A DNA stretch of 64,000 nt, from assembly GCF_011378905.1 (NCBI RefSeq), contig NZ_WTPY01000013.1, positions 1-64,000 of the forward strand. Direction: 5' to 3'. Position numbers and translations under genes: made by a program. This stretch comes from Paraglaciecola sp. 20A4 (lineage in GTDB: Bacteria; Pseudomonadota; Gammaproteobacteria; Enterobacterales; Alteromonadaceae). Shown here piece after piece: positions 41,701-51,002 of this stretch; the first letter of the stretch is position 1; each line of letters opens with the position of its first letter. The notes below the pieces were generated by a model. That model was not told where the DNA came from. It made no database searches and saw only the letters and a program-made list of their open reading frames with translations.

Positions 41701-44700
41701 GCATCACCGTTGCTGTTATAGCTAAGTGTTGATTTACGCTGTGTTTCGTAGAGCACGCCATCCACGTACCAACGCATTTCGCCCTCTTCCCATTCTAAGG
41801 CATAAATATGGAAATCATCCGCTGGGTTTGCGCCATCTGGCAACAAGTAGCTTTGGCCTGAGTTATCGTTATTTGGCCAACTTTGACCATAGTGAAGTGT
41901 ACCGTGAAAATTCGATTCAACGTTATCTGTAACGTCATCTAACGGTACGCCTAAATTAACCGCCTCAAAAATATCGATTTCACCCGAGTGCGGCCAACCA
42001 CCGTAAATATTGTCGGTAGGTAGCATCCAAATAGCAGGCCATGCCCCTTGGCCAGATGGAGCCTTAGCGCGAATTTCAAAGCGGCCGTATGTCCAGTCAC
42101 CTTGGTTTTTAGAGATTAAACGAGCTGAACTGTATGGCAATGCTTGATTAGACTCGGCCTTGGCCACTATGTTTAGCAGGCCATTTTCTACAAAAGAGTT
42201 GTCGCTATTTGCGGTATAGCATTGTTTCTCATTGTTGCCGCCACCGTCGCAATTCACTTCGTGGGTCCACTTACTTTGATCTATCGATGTGCCACTGAAC
42301 TCGTCGCTCCAGACTAAATTCCAGCCTTCAGGCACACTTACATCGTCACCATTGGTGAAGCGAATATTATCGAAATACACAGTATTATTTTGGGTACGAG
42401 TATCGAAATCAAAATCAGGGAAGATAATGATTTGGTCGATATCTATGGTTTCAAATAATCCTATATAACCAGTGAAATCAAAGGTGAGCTCTTCCCATTG
42501 GTTTATTTTCGTATTGGCGACTTTTATCTCGCCTTGGGCGCCGCCATTAGCAATCGCGAACTTAACACCCACATCACTGACAACACTCTTGTACACCATC
42601 ATTTTAACGATACTGTTGCTTGCATCTAAAGTGAATGGGGTCATTTGCCCGTGCTGTATTTCTGTGCCTACCCATGGCGCACCTGCAACTTTTGCGGTGA
42701 TTTTAGCCACGATACTTGAATCGTTAATACCAGAGGTATCAGGGTTAGCAACGAACTCAAGGGGGGCATTATCGTCATTCTCGAATACGTTCCAGCTTAA
42801 ACCAGCGCCAAATCCTGTTGATTCAAAATCGAATGTTGTAAGGTTGCTCGAACCGCCGCCATTGTCACCCCCACCACTTTCATTTTTTAACACCACACTG
42901 ACATCATCGATGTAAACCGCACCCACTTGGGCACCTAAGTCGAAAAACACCCGACTATTGTCATCACCAAACCCCGTAGTGGTTAAGGTGTAGGTAAACG
43001 TTTGCCAAGTGGTCGTTAAAGCTGTGGTTTGCACGGTATTCGTCCAAGGATCGTGATTTAGCCCTAAACCAACGATAATGTTACGCGCCACCGATGCTTT
43101 CGCTTTGAAAGTTAGCTCGTAAGTTTCATCTGGTACCAAGGTCATTACTTGACTGAGATTTACGTCCCAAGGGTTACCTGCAACCGCAACATCAGCCACA
43201 AATACATTATTGCCATTGTCAGAGATAACATTCACTGCGCCTATCCAGTTATCAGTGCCACTAGTGAAGCCACCATTAGCGACCAAGTCACCTTCAGGTG
43301 GAGGGTTTTGTCCGCCATCTCCGCCACCACTGCCGTTGTCGCCGCCATCACTTCCGTCGTCGCCCGTGCTACCAAAGAAACGGATGTTGTCGAAGTAGAC
43401 TGTGTTGTCTTGTGCACGAGTAGAAAAATCAAAGTCGGGGAAAACGATCACTTGATCGATATCGATGGTTTCCACTAAGCCAATATAAGCACTGAAATCA
43501 AAGGTGAGTTCTTCCCATTCATTGACCTTAGTATTAGCCACTTTTATTTCGCCTTGGGCGCCGCCACTAGCAATTGCGAACTTCACGCCTACGTCGCTGA
43601 CAACACTCTTGTAGACCATCATTTTAACGATGCTATTGCTTTCATCTAACGTGAACGGGCTAATTTGGCCATGCTGAATCTCTGTACCTACCCAAGGTGC
43701 ACCAGCAACGTGCGCGGTAATTTTAGCCACGGTTGACGAGTTATTAATACCTGACGTATCTGGGTTAGGTACAAATTCCAGTGGTGGGTTATCGCTATTT
43801 TCAAACACATTCCAGTTCAGCGCGGCGCCTAAGCCATTTGGTTCGAAATCAAATGCAGGTAAGTTACTTTCCACTTCACCGTTGTTCGGATCATCACTTG
43901 GTGTTTGCAAAATACTGATATTATCAACACGGAAGACTGCTCCTTCACCTTGGCCCCAATCAGGAAACAGCATCACTATATCAATACCATTTAAATTTAA
44001 ACCCGCGTCACTTAGGGTTTTTAGCGGGATTGAATAATGTTGCCAAGTTTCAGTTGGCGTGGCGATACTCACTTGCGCTGCACTTACGGCACTGCCCTGC
44101 TCTACCTTCACATTCCACCCAGCAGCACTATTGTTTGGCGGTGTGACAAGCTTTACATCAAACTCAAGTACGCCAGTCTCGTATAGAGGTGAGGCATCAA
44201 ATGGACTCGGATTGCTCGCTTCATTGGTATTAAATCCCAACACGGTTGGCGCGCCGCCCACCGTAAATTCAATAACCTGTGATTGACTATCATCATCAAA
44301 TACAACATTTGGGTTAGTACCGCCACAACAGTCCCACGCAGGCCAAGCAGCGGTCATTTCATCCTCGAAAATCACTAGGTCTCTTGCCACGCCGTCAGAT
44401 GGCACAGTCGGTGCGGGTGCAGCACCATTAACCAATGTGCCCCCTTCAGATTTAGGCGCTAAGTAGTTGTCAGTTACCGTTGCACAACCTTCCCCCGTAC
44501 TAGGCGAAACCGAACATTCAAACACACGCACGTAATCCACATCGAAGCTGTTTTGCCCATCAAAAGCACTGGCATCTATGCCACCTTGATTCACTGCTTC
44601 AGGCCAGCTTCCGCCGACTGCGAAATTAAGCAACAAGTGAAAGCGCTCATCAAACGGAGCGTTGTTCAATAGGTTCTCTCCGTCTTGTTCGGTAAACCAG

Positions 44701-45845
44701 CCTTTGTGCGTTAAGCCATCTGCTTGACCGTCAGTGTTATAGCTCACCTCTGATTTCAATTGAGTTTGGTACAATACGCCATCTACATACCAACGTATTT
44801 CTCCTTCTTGCCATTCAACCGCGTACACATGAAAATCATCCGCTGGGTTTTCCCCATCCGGCAGGGTATAGCTTTGCCCTGTATAAGAATTATTCGGCCA
44901 ACTTTTGCCATAATGTAGTGTGCCATGCACATTTTTTTCAACTGAATCTTGACCGTCATCTAGAGGAACTCCCAAATTAACCGCTTCAAAGATGTCAATT
45001 TCACCAGAATGTGGCCAACCGCCATAGACGTTGTCGGTAGGTAACATCCATATTGCTGGCCATGCACCTTGCCCTGATGGTGCTTTGGCGCGTATTTCAA
45101 AACGGCCGTATGTCCAGTCGCCTTTTTCTTTGCTGATCAGGCGCGCTGAACTGTAAGGTAGTGCTTGATCCGATTCAGGTTTAGCAACAATTTTCAGTAC
45201 ACCATTTTCAAGATAGGCATTATCGCTGCTGTTTGTGTAACACTGCTTCTCGTTGTTACCACCGCCGTCACAGTTAACTTCGTGAGTCCACTTTGTGTCA
45301 TCAATCACGTCGCCACTAAATTCATCTTGCCAAACTAGCGTCCAGCCCGAGTTACTGTCGACTAATGGGCAGCCCGTCTCATCAACTGCTATTCCCTCGG
45401 GCGTGGCCGGACATAAGTCACTGTCATCGTTGACGCCGTCATCGTCAGCATCTAACGTGGCATTGCTTTGAATGGATAAATCAAATGTGAGTTTAGTGCG
45501 CCGCTCATATTCGAATCTAACATTTACCGATATCGACGCACCGGGTGCTATTTCGTCTAATAGAAAGTTGAAATAAGGCACACCATTGTCTGTTTGTCCG
45601 TCAGCGTCTTTGATATTCAAGCTGGCGTTTTCAATGAGTACCCTAAAAGGACCATTAATAGTTTCCGCGCTGCTGTTAGTAGCTTTGACTTGCACTACGT
45701 ATGCGCCTTCACCGCGCACATATCGGGCGCTGGATTGGGACACACTTATGGTATTGTCTAACGGACTCCACTGAGCGGATGCCGAACAAGACGCAAAGAG
45801 TAAAAGGGCACCGAGTACCCCGCTCATATCTTTTCTAATTTTCAT
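38790..45845 (-). CDS. Giant secreted protein with two GH16 (laminarinase-type) domains and binding modules
   Basis: A 2351-residue exported endo-beta-1,3-glucanase-like protein. Order: signal peptide (1-24); beta domain (25-130); thrombospondin type 3-like calcium motif (DADDDGVNDD, 132-141); GH16 domain 1 (168-445; catalytic GEIDIFE, Glu282 and Glu287); module a (485-648); module b (663-825); Gly/Asp linker; CBM4/9-like module c (851-988); second b (1002-1165); GH16 domain 2 (1173-1451; Glu1289 and Glu1294); second a (1495-1655); Gly/Asp linker; second c (1680-1822); three related C-terminal modules (1835-1992, 2004-2175, 2187-2351). GGWPHSGEIDIFEAVN is typical of laminarinases, so laminarin is the likely substrate. 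Both catalytic sites are intact. The start overlaps the PEP-CTERM gene stop by four bases. Confidence 0.9.
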   Translation of the reverse strand: MKIRKDMSGVLGALLLFASCSASAQWSPLDNTISVSQSSARYVRGEGAYVVQVKATNSSAETINGPFRVLIENASLNIKDADGQTDNGVPYFNFLLDEIAPGASISVNVRFEYERRTKLTFDLSIQSNATLDADDDGVNDDSDLCPATPEGIAVDETGCPLVDSNSGWTLVWQDEFSGDVIDDTKWTHEVNCDGGGNNEKQCYTNSSDNAYLENGVLKIVAKPESDQALPYSSARLISKEKGDWTYGRFEIRAKAPSGQGAWPAIWMLPTDNVYGGWPHSGEIDIFEAVNLGVPLDDGQDSVEKNVHGTLHYGKSWPNNSYTGQSYTLPDGENPADDFHVYAVEWQEGEIRWYVDGVLYQTQLKSEVSYNTDGQADGLTHKGWFTEQDGENLLNNAPFDERFHLLLNFAVGGSWPEAVNQGGIDASAFDGQNSFDVDYVRVFECSVSPSTGEGCATVTDNYLAPKSEGGTLVNGAAPAPTVPSDGVARDLVIFEDEMTAAWPAWDCCGGTNPNVVFDDDSQSQVIEFTVGGAPTVLGFNTNEASNPSPFDASPLYETGVLEFDVKLVTPPNNSAAGWNVKVEQGSAVSAAQVSIATPTETWQHYSIPLKTLSDAGLNLNGIDIVMLFPDWGQGEGAVFRVDNISILQTPSDDPNNGEVESNLPAFDFEPNGLGAALNWNVFENSDNPPLEFVPNPDTSGINNSSTVAKITAHVAGAPWVGTEIQHGQISPFTLDESNSIVKMMVYKSVVSDVGVKFAIASGGAQGEIKVANTKVNEWEELTFDFSAYIGLVETIDIDQVIVFPDFDFSTRAQDNTVYFDNIRFFGSTGDDGSDGGDNGSGGGDGGQNPPPEGDLVANGGFTSGTDNWIGAVNVISDNGNNVFVADVAVAGNPWDVNLSQVMTLVPDETYELTFKAKASVARNIIVGLGLNHDPWTNTVQTTALTTTWQTFTYTLTTTGFGDDNSRVFFDLGAQVGAVYIDDVSVVLKNESGGGDNGGGSSNLTTFDFESTGFGAGLSWNVFENDDNAPLEFVANPDTSGINDSSIVAKITAKVAGAPWVGTEIQHGQMTPFTLDASNSIVKMMVYKSVVSDVGVKFAIANGGAQGEIKVANTKINQWEELTFDFTGYIGLFETIDIDQIIIFPDFDFDTRTQNNTVYFDNIRFTNGDDVSVPEGWNLVWSDEFSGTSIDQSKWTHEVNCDGGGNNEKQCYTANSDNSFVENGLLNIVAKAESNQALPYSSARLISKNQGDWTYGRFEIRAKAPSGQGAWPAIWMLPTDNIYGGWPHSGEIDIFEAVNLGVPLDDVTDNVESNFHGTLHYGQSWPNNDNSGQSYLLPDGANPADDFHIYALEWEEGEMRWYVDGVLYETQRKSTLSYNSNGDANGLAHRGWYTEQSGETLWNNAPFDERFHLLLNFAVGGAWPEVVNQGGVDASAFDGSNRFVVDYVRVYECANSPSNGLGCATVNNGYDESVENGGTLITGAAPIPVPESDGIARDLLIFADVINPQWPAWDCCGGSTPSVVFDDAAQSQVIEFTVGATPTVLGFNTNFADAPSPFYASPIEANGTLEFDLKLVTPSANTSASWNLKVEQGGATTEAVVTLATPTAQWQHYSIDIAALKQAGLGLNGIDVVMIFPDWGQGEGAVFRVDNMQFLQGEDDGTGGGDDGDGGDNGNGGGTDPIVGDEIVANGSFENGSEGWIGDVSVVEDTTSADGNHVFQADIAMAGNPWDVNLSQVMTLTSGATYTVTFKAKASKVRDMLVGLGLNHDPWTNVTETVGLTTDWQSYTYTLTTNGFGDDNSRVFFDLGADTGVVQIDDVSVVQVAPAGGGDGEPVTEQAFVLISSTQATDIDFVPSTVGEWSTGTTIQSDVMFDSLLGWELTSSSNSPEQGNWGTVLAFQNGINGDFSLFNRIELKLATTGNFAGGYKVAISANGVSKEIALPVNESISTWQSLALNTADIPLNMSKVDWIAVYGIGGQAGVSQIYVTDFSLIKNAALEFDTSTENDFVFISSDAAVSSDLIVDDDNFSDVGNVIFGEWSTGTAISNTQYAGLNGLRLAAGGSWGAVLALQGDISDGVNIDNYDVDFSQYTNLRFKAASQGAFERYAVSIVSKIGDGESVQEVGFALSSQADWNDIDIDLGMYGVDLANISQIAVFGVYQGGSASQSLYITDLVMYDTGKVATNSKDSSDDKFVFFSSTGETSDMVFDGDDSAHNGNMTIGEWSTGTSFTPDVMYNGLNAFELVRGSSSWGAVLALMGDIYGDVQQYSIDVAQYQTLNFKIAAQGGFSEYTLDFIVDGAEHKIPLTVSGNWNDVTINLADVPLNLSKLTQIAIFGVGGGQGNRIYITDMHLSK
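41493..42329 (-). repeat. Second GH16 copy (internal duplication)
   Basis: This segment encodes GH16 domain 2 (residues 1173-1451). It is a diverged duplicate of the segment at 44511-45344 encoding GH16 domain 1 (168-445); the catalytic motifs are 1007 codons apart. Long protein stretches are identical between the two. Confidence 0.85.
42351..42842 (-). repeat. Second copy of module b (internal duplication)
   Basis: Encodes residues 1002-1165 and repeats 663-825 (43371-43859) almost exactly; for example SIVKMMVYKSVVSDVGVKF is shared. The bases are also highly alike but not identical. Confidence 0.85.
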
Positions 45846-46525
45846 TGGCTTATCTCAACAGTGGTTTGCTCGTTTAGAAATCTGGTTTGCAACGATTTAC
45901 TGGAAAATGCTTGAGAGATTTTTTTACGACCCAACACACCCGCACAGCCCAGTAGTAAAAATGCTAAAGTTGATGGTTCAGGCACATCTGTCACCGCTTC
46001 TTCTAGGGCAGTAAAGCTAATAGATACTGAAGATTGATTATCATCAACAGCAAAACCGTCGAACATATAAAACGATAGCGACCAGTCTTGATTAACGTAA
46101 CTGCTCAGCTGAGATGCTTGTATCGCTAATGATTCAGTCAAGCTCTGCATAGACATAATGGGCATGGAGAATAACTCCACATAGTCAAAATCTTGATTAA
46201 AAAGACTGATAGAAAACTCGTCATCGAATGTCGAGTCAATCAGGGTGGTGTCGACACTAAAATTAATATTTAAAAGATAATCAACGCCACTGATTAATGA
46301 CAACCCTTGCGATAGTTCGGCTTCAAAATCAACCGTATCGTTGACACTTAAGGTTGCGGCACAATTACCTGGCGAGCCACTAACCGAGACATTACCAAAT
46401 TGATCCCAGTCACTGACGTTACAGGAATTAGAAAAATTGCCCCCTGTTAACAAAGTAGCCATTGCTTGGTTAGAGGTCAGCAAAATACTGGTGGCGAGAG
46501 CGATGTGTTTAATGGTTTTCTTCAT
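45842..46525 (-). CDS. PEP-CTERM sorting domain protein
   Basis: A 227-residue exported protein. Signal peptide about 1-23 (ending AMA); a beta-rich middle (24-175) beginning GGNFSNSCNVSDWDQFGN, like a carbohydrate-binding sandwich; then the sorting signal VPEPSTLAFLLLGCAGVLGRKK (given here in two parts: VPEPSTLAFL and LLGCAGVLGRKK). PEP-CTERM proteins are thought to be cut by an exosortase and fixed at the surface with exopolysaccharide. Unusually, 25 residues follow the basic cluster, where most members end within a few. Its stop overlaps the laminarinase ATG (ATGA), so the two are translationally coupled. The exosortase gene is not in the window. Confidence 0.85.
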   Translation of the reverse strand: MKKTIKHIALATSILLTSNQAMATLLTGGNFSNSCNVSDWDQFGNVSVSGSPGNCAATLSVNDTVDFEAELSQGLSLISGVDYLLNINFSVDTTLIDSTFDDEFSISLFNQDFDYVELFSMPIMSMQSLTESLAIQASQLSSYVNQDWSLSFYMFDGFAVDDNQSSVSISFTALEEAVTDVPEPSTLAFLLLGCAGVLGRKKISQAFSSKSLQTRFLNEQTTVEISQ

Positions 46526-46757
46526 GTGTTTCTCCTAGACTTATTTCTTGTGATCTGCCCTGTACAAGCGCATTTTTAATATCGACTACTTATTAAACTA
46601 GGCTGGTCGAATCCGGCGTCCTGCCAATCACAGGATGTTTGGTAACACACGACAAGGCCCAAATATCATTTCGCTAATTTTCTATTTTAGTTAACTCCTG
46701 TGCACTTCATGCTTTCATCTCTAAACTTGCTTCATTCGTTAAGCGCTCATCATTATC

Positions 46758-46773
46758 ATGAAAGCGCTTTCAT
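46758..46773. promoter_or_regulatory. LacI-type operator, proximal copy
   Basis: ATGAAAGCGCTTTCAT is a perfect 16-base palindrome, 233 bases upstream of the PEP-CTERM gene. The central GCGC and the TGAAA/TTTCA arms match the general form of LacI/GalR-family sites. The identical site recurs at 46878. Confidence 0.75.
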
Positions 46774-46877
46774 TCTGTGATGTAGAGATAAACCTGTGTG
46801 AATAAATGAATACTCAGAGAGGTAAATAATTAACAGTTAGGAAACAACATATTTACAATAGCAAAGGCTTGACATTA

Positions 46878-46893
46878 ATGAAAGCGCTTTCAT
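46878..46893. promoter_or_regulatory. LacI-type operator, distal copy
   Basis: Second exact copy of ATGAAAGCGCTTTCAT, 120 bases (about 11.4 helical turns) from the first. Paired sites suit looping or cooperative binding by a LacI-family regulator of sugar use. Confidence 0.75.
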
Positions 46894-47146
46894 TGATCTT
46901 TATTTGACCATTAAGCAAGCGCGTTTACGCATTTGGTATTGACTTGAACTGGCTGAAAATAGATAAAAATAATAAATAGAAGGTGTAATGATGTTGATTA
47001 CTGAACGGAGATACATTCGTGCGGGAAGTGTTTTTTAAGTCACTATCTCAAACAAAAGTAGAGGGGAACAGAGCGCTGCAAAGCCTTGAATTTACTTTGC
47101 GCGGAGAGAATTAAATAAAGTGGATAAGAAAATTTTTAACGTAGAA

Positions 47147-47184
47147 TGCGCTAGGCCTACCAACAAGAATGCAGGCCTAGCGCA
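47147..47184 (-). terminator. Hairpin after prmA
   Basis: A perfect 12-base-pair stem, TGCGCTAGGCCT (47147-47158) / AGGCCTAGCGCA (47173-47184), over a 14-base loop, about 20 bases after the prmA stop. There is no strong T run directly after it on the minus strand, so it may end transcripts weakly or protect the 3' end. Confidence 0.6.
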
Positions 47185-47202
47185 ATAATGAATTAAATTC
47201 TT

Positions 47203-48081
47203 TTATTTACGCTTACCCGACACTCGCGCCCATTCACCATCAATCTCGATAGGTTCCATATCGAAATCTTGGCTGTATAGATCATTTATGCCTTGGGCTT
47301 GCTCAGCTAAAATACCGGACAATACTAGCTTGCCACCTGATTTACAGTAAGCTGTAATCACCTCACGTAAGTCACGAAGTGGTCCGGCAAGAATATTGGC
47401 TAGCACGACATCGGCTTGCAGTTCAGGTTGATGCTGCGGTAAATATAGCTCAATTTTATTACCAATATGATTACGGTCAGCATTGGTCTGGCTCGATTGC
47501 AATGCTTGGGGGTCTATGTCGATACCCACTACCCGCTCAGCGCCTAATTTAATTGCTGCGATACCTAAGATGCCAGAACCACAGCCAAAATCGACAACTA
47601 GCTTATTCGTTAGCTCTAGGGCATCTAACCAACGAAGGCATAAAGCGGTTGTGGGGTGCGTTCCGGTCCCAAATGCTAAACCAGGATCGAGCATAACGTT
47701 AACCGCTGATGGGTCAGGTACGTCACGCCAGCTTGGGCAAATCCATAAACGCTCGCCAAAACGCATCGGGTGAAAGTTATCCATCCATTCTCGTTCCCAG
47801 TCTTTATCTTCTAACTGGTCGAGTTTATGTGGAAAATTAGCCCCTAACACTTTTGATTTACTGAGCCTGGAAACCACCCCATCCATATCGTGATCGGCTT
47901 CATACAAGCCAACCACTTGAGTTTCAGGCCACAACATCACCTCACCTGGTTTCGGCTCATACATGGGTGTGTCTTTCGCGTCAACAAAGGTAACAGCTTG
48001 GGCACCATTGGCACTTAGCATATCGCCGACTTGTTCAGCATCTTTGGCTTGTGTATCGATAATGAGTTGGATCCAAGGCAT
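47203..48081 (-). CDS. prmA: Ribosomal protein L11 methyltransferase
   Basis: SAM-dependent enzyme that trimethylates ribosomal protein L11. Family marks are [10 protein letters not shown] at the N-terminus, [22 protein letters not shown], the SAM motif [20 protein letters not shown], and [12 protein letters not shown] (post-I catalytic region). The ATG at 48081 gives 292 residues, matching E. coli (293); a longer frame from 48120 is not needed. In this window it lies beyond the MATE gene rather than next to dusB. Confidence 0.95.
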   Translation of the reverse strand: MPWIQLIIDTQAKDAEQVGDMLSANGAQAVTFVDAKDTPMYEPKPGEVMLWPETQVVGLYEADHDMDGVVSRLSKSKVLGANFPHKLDQLEDKDWEREWMDNFHPMRFGERLWICPSWRDVPDPSAVNVMLDPGLAFGTGTHPTTALCLRWLDALELTNKLVVDFGCGSGILGIAAIKLGAERVVGIDIDPQALQSSQTNADRNHIGNKIELYLPQHQPELQADVVLANILAGPLRDLREVITAYCKSGGKLVLSGILAEQAQGINDLYSQDFDMEPIEIDGEWARVSGKRK

Positions 48082-48229
48082 AGCAGGTCTTATCAAATGG
48101 CAAAGAAGCCAGTATAACATTAGTTATTTATTGGATTCTGCGTAAACTAATGCCTTAGCGCAGTTACATGAACTTTTATCCTAGTAAATGCGTTCTTATG
48201 CTTATCTTTTTGGTAATATCGGAGCTACT

Positions 48230-49585
48230 TTGTCTTCATCACGCGACTTGACTCGCCCGCCCGTTCACAGGGTGTTGGCTAAACTCACCTTACCTATGAT
48301 CCTTGGCATCATTGCTGTGTTATCTGTATCATTAATTGATACCTACTTTGTTAGCCAACTCGGTACAGAACATCTTGCTGCCTTGTCGTTTAGCTTTCCA
48401 GTTACCATGAGTATATCTAGCTTGGCAATTGGCTTAGGCGTTGGCGCGGCTTCCGCCGTATCGCGCGCAGTCGGATCGAATAATACAGAGCACGCAAAAC
48501 GCTTGTCTACTGACAGTCTACTGCTGGGTATAGCCGTAGTCTTGGTGGTTGCCGTGGTCGGTTATCTTAACGTTAAACCGCTACTCAGTTTGTTAGGTGC
48601 CTCATCAGAAGTACTAGAGCTAGGCGCACGCTATATGCGTATTTGGTTTATTTCAGTGCCCTTTTTGGTGGTACCCATGATTGCCAATGCCTTAATACGT
48701 TCCGTTGGAGATGCTTTTTGGCCAAGCTTAGTGATGATTGGCTCAGCGGCCATTAATATTATCTCTACGCCAATTTTAATATTCGGCTGGGGCGTTATAC
48801 CAGCCTTCAATATTGAAGGCGCAGCATTAGGTACTCTCTTTGCTCAGGTACTCACTTTATTTGCTTCATTAGCTATTCTCATAATCCGCGAGAAGTTAAT
48901 AAGCTTTCATCTTGCCAGTAAAGAAGAGCTCTTGGCTTCATGGCGTTCGCTGCTCTCAATAGCGGTACCTGCAGCCGCTGGCAATATGGTCAATCCACTG
49001 TGTATCGCCATTGTTACTGCCCTTATCGCTTCGTTTGGAGAAAAATCCGTTGCGGCTTTTGGTTTAGCGACGCGAATTGAATTTTTTGCTGTCATTCCTA
49101 TGCTCGCGTTATCTTCAGCCATAGGTCCGCTGGCAGGACAAAATTGGGGAGCAAATAAAATAAGCCGTATCATCGACGGATTAAAAATAAGCTATTGGGT
49201 TTGTATCGCTTGGACAGGGATGTTAAGTATTTTTCTGTGGTTCTGGGCCCCCGCTATCATCTCAGGATTCTCGTCTGATCCAGCGGTCACCGATGAAGCG
49301 CTTTTATATCTGCGTATCATACCCCTCAGTGTCTGGGGTTACGGTATTGTCATTGTCGCAGCGGCTGCTTTTAATTCGATTGGTAAGGCGAAAGTTGGCT
49401 TAGGCTATTATGTTATTCGCTCGGCATTATTCTATGTGCCTTTGTCATGGATAGGAGCAATGTATGCCAAGGTAGCTTACGTCTTTATTGGTATAGCATT
49501 AGCCAACGTGGTGTCTGGCGTTGTGATAGCGGCCTACTCGATATGGTGGTTAAAGCGCACAGCGACGAAGAGCGCACAAATATAA
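48230..49585 (+). CDS. MATE-family efflux transporter
   Basis: Inner membrane antiporter of the multidrug and toxin extrusion type, with about 12 membrane helices in two related halves (LPMILGIIAVLSVSLIDTYFV in part at the start; SIAVPAAAGNMVNPLCIAIV in the middle). The usual MATE N-terminus (RDLTRPPVHRVLAKLTLPM) is best matched from the TTG at 48230, which has GGAG five bases upstream; an ATG at 48188 would add 14 residues. That gives 451 residues. Substrate unknown. It is a single gene between divergent prmA and converging accC. Confidence 0.87.
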   Translation: MSSSRDLTRPPVHRVLAKLTLPMILGIIAVLSVSLIDTYFVSQLGTEHLAALSFSFPVTMSISSLAIGLGVGAASAVSRAVGSNNTEHAKRLSTDSLLLGIAVVLVVAVVGYLNVKPLLSLLGASSEVLELGARYMRIWFISVPFLVVPMIANALIRSVGDAFWPSLVMIGSAAINIISTPILIFGWGVIPAFNIEGAALGTLFAQVLTLFASLAILIIREKLISFHLASKEELLASWRSLLSIAVPAAAGNMVNPLCIAIVTALIASFGEKSVAAFGLATRIEFFAVIPMLALSSAIGPLAGQNWGANKISRIIDGLKISYWVCIAWTGMLSIFLWFWAPAIISGFSSDPAVTDEALLYLRIIPLSVWGYGIVIVAAAAFNSIGKAKVGLGYYVIRSALFYVPLSWIGAMYAKVAYVFIGIALANVVSGVVIAAYSIWWLKRTATKSAQI

Positions 49586-49591
49586 AATAAA

Positions 49592-49613
49592 AAAGAGCGC
49601 CGAAGCGCTCTTT
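49592..49613. terminator. Bidirectional terminator between the MATE gene and accC
   Basis: Stem AAAGAGCGC / GCGCTCTTT with a CGAA tetraloop, with A-rich bases before and Ts in the arm. It lies between the two converging genes. Confidence 0.85.
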
Positions 49614-49638
49614 AAAAATCATCTCTATAAAGAAGAAA

Positions 49639-50988
49639 CTAGTGACCGCCTAGGCCCAATTTCTTTTCAAGATAATGAATGTTAGCACCACCAGCGGCGA
49701 AGGCCTCATCAGCCATAATACGCTGCTGCAGTGGGATATTCGTTTTAATCCCTTCAATAACCAACTCACCCAATGCATGACGCATGCGGGCAATCGCCAC
49801 ATCACGGGTTTCGCCGTAAGTGATCAATTTACCGATCATGGAATCATAGTTAGGCGGCACGGTATAACCCGCATAAATATGCGAATCCCAGCGCACACCT
49901 AAACCACCAGGAGAATGAAACATATTGATTTTACCTGGGCTTGGAATAAAGGTGTCAGGATCTTCTGCATTAATACGACATTCAATCGCATGACCACGCA
50001 CGTGCACTTGATCTTGGGTAATAGATAATTTTTGACCATCGGCGATACGCAGTTGCTCTTTAATCAAATCGATGCCTGTTATCATTTCTGATACAGGGTG
50101 CTCAACTTGAATACGCGTATTCATCTCGATGAAATAGAACTCGTCGTTTTCAAATAAGAACTCAAACGTCCCCGCTCCGCGATAATTTATATCAACGCAG
50201 GCTTGGCAACAACGCGCGCCAATTCGAGCACGCATCTCTTCGGTAATACCAGGTGCTGGCGCTTCTTCAACAACTTTTTGATGACGGCGCTGCATAGAAC
50301 AATCGCGCTCGCCTAAGTGAATCGCATTCCCTTGCCCGTCAGCCAATATTTGAATTTCAACGTGGCGTGGGTTCTCAAGGAATTTTTCCATGTACACAAC
50401 GTCATTATTGAATGCTGCACCAGCCTCGCCTTTTGTCGCCGCAATGGAGGAGATTAATTCTTCTTCGTTGCGAACAACACGCATACCACGACCACCGCCG
50501 CCGCCTGCAGCTTTAACGATTATCGGGTACCCGATACGCTTAGCAATTTCTTTATTACGCTCTTCGTTGTCATCTAAAGGCCCATCAGACCCAGGAACAC
50601 AAGGAACACCAGCGGCTTTCATTGATTTAATCGCTGACACTTTGTCACCCATTAAACTAATGGTTTCGGCTCTTGGTCCAATAAAGATAAAACCACTGCG
50701 TTCAACCGCTTCGGCAAAATCTGCACTTTCTGCAAGAAAACCGTAGCCAGGGTGAATAGCAACAGAATTAGTAATTTCTGCAGCAGCAATAATACGTGGA
50801 ATATTTAAATAGCTTTCGGTTGCAGATGCTTTACCAATACAAATGGTTTCATCAGCCAAAAGCACATGTTTCAAACTTTCATCAGCGGTGGAGTGCACTG
50901 CAACTGTCTTGATGCCCAATTCTTTACAGGCACGCAAGATGCGAAGTGCTATTTCACCGCGATTGGCAATCAGTACTTTATCAAGCAT
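49639..50988 (-). CDS. accC: Biotin carboxylase subunit of acetyl-CoA carboxylase
   Basis: ATP-grasp enzyme that carboxylates biotin on AccB in the first step of fatty acid synthesis. Seen in 449 residues (E. coli 449): [13 protein letters not shown] at the N-terminus, the Gly-rich ATP loop [32 protein letters not shown], and [14 protein letters not shown] with catalytic residues. It is the last gene of aroQ-accB-accC, 14 bases after accB. Confidence 0.97.
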   Translation of the reverse strand: MLDKVLIANRGEIALRILRACKELGIKTVAVHSTADESLKHVLLADETICIGKASATESYLNIPRIIAAAEITNSVAIHPGYGFLAESADFAEAVERSGFIFIGPRAETISLMGDKVSAIKSMKAAGVPCVPGSDGPLDDNEERNKEIAKRIGYPIIVKAAGGGGGRGMRVVRNEEELISSIAATKGEAGAAFNNDVVYMEKFLENPRHVEIQILADGQGNAIHLGERDCSMQRRHQKVVEEAPAPGITEEMRARIGARCCQACVDINYRGAGTFEFLFENDEFYFIEMNTRIQVEHPVSEMITGIDLIKEQLRIADGQKLSITQDQVHVRGHAIECRINAEDPDTFIPSPGKINMFHSPGGLGVRWDSHIYAGYTVPPNYDSMIGKLITYGETRDVAIARMRHALGELVIEGIKTNIPLQQRIMADEAFAAGGANIHYLEKKLGLGGH

Positions 50989-51002
50989 TATCAGTAACCT
51001 GC

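Larger units (their letters stand above)
46526..47202. other. Upstream region of the laminarinase operon
   Basis: About 680 bases without a gene between the PEP-CTERM protein start and the end of prmA. It holds two identical LacI-type palindromes and a hairpin at the prmA end. I could not fix the operon's promoter; a TTGACA at 46869-46874 reads away from the operon. The rest is AT-rich. Confidence 0.5.

Noticed and set aside
43149..43478. Open frames opposite the first Gly/Asp linker
   Set aside because: Same reason: antisense shadows of repetitive coding sequence.
38790..45845. Possible assembly duplication rather than real repeats in the laminarinase
   Set aside because: The two halves differ at many positions in protein and DNA, so they are diverged copies, not an assembly artefact; long reads would settle it.
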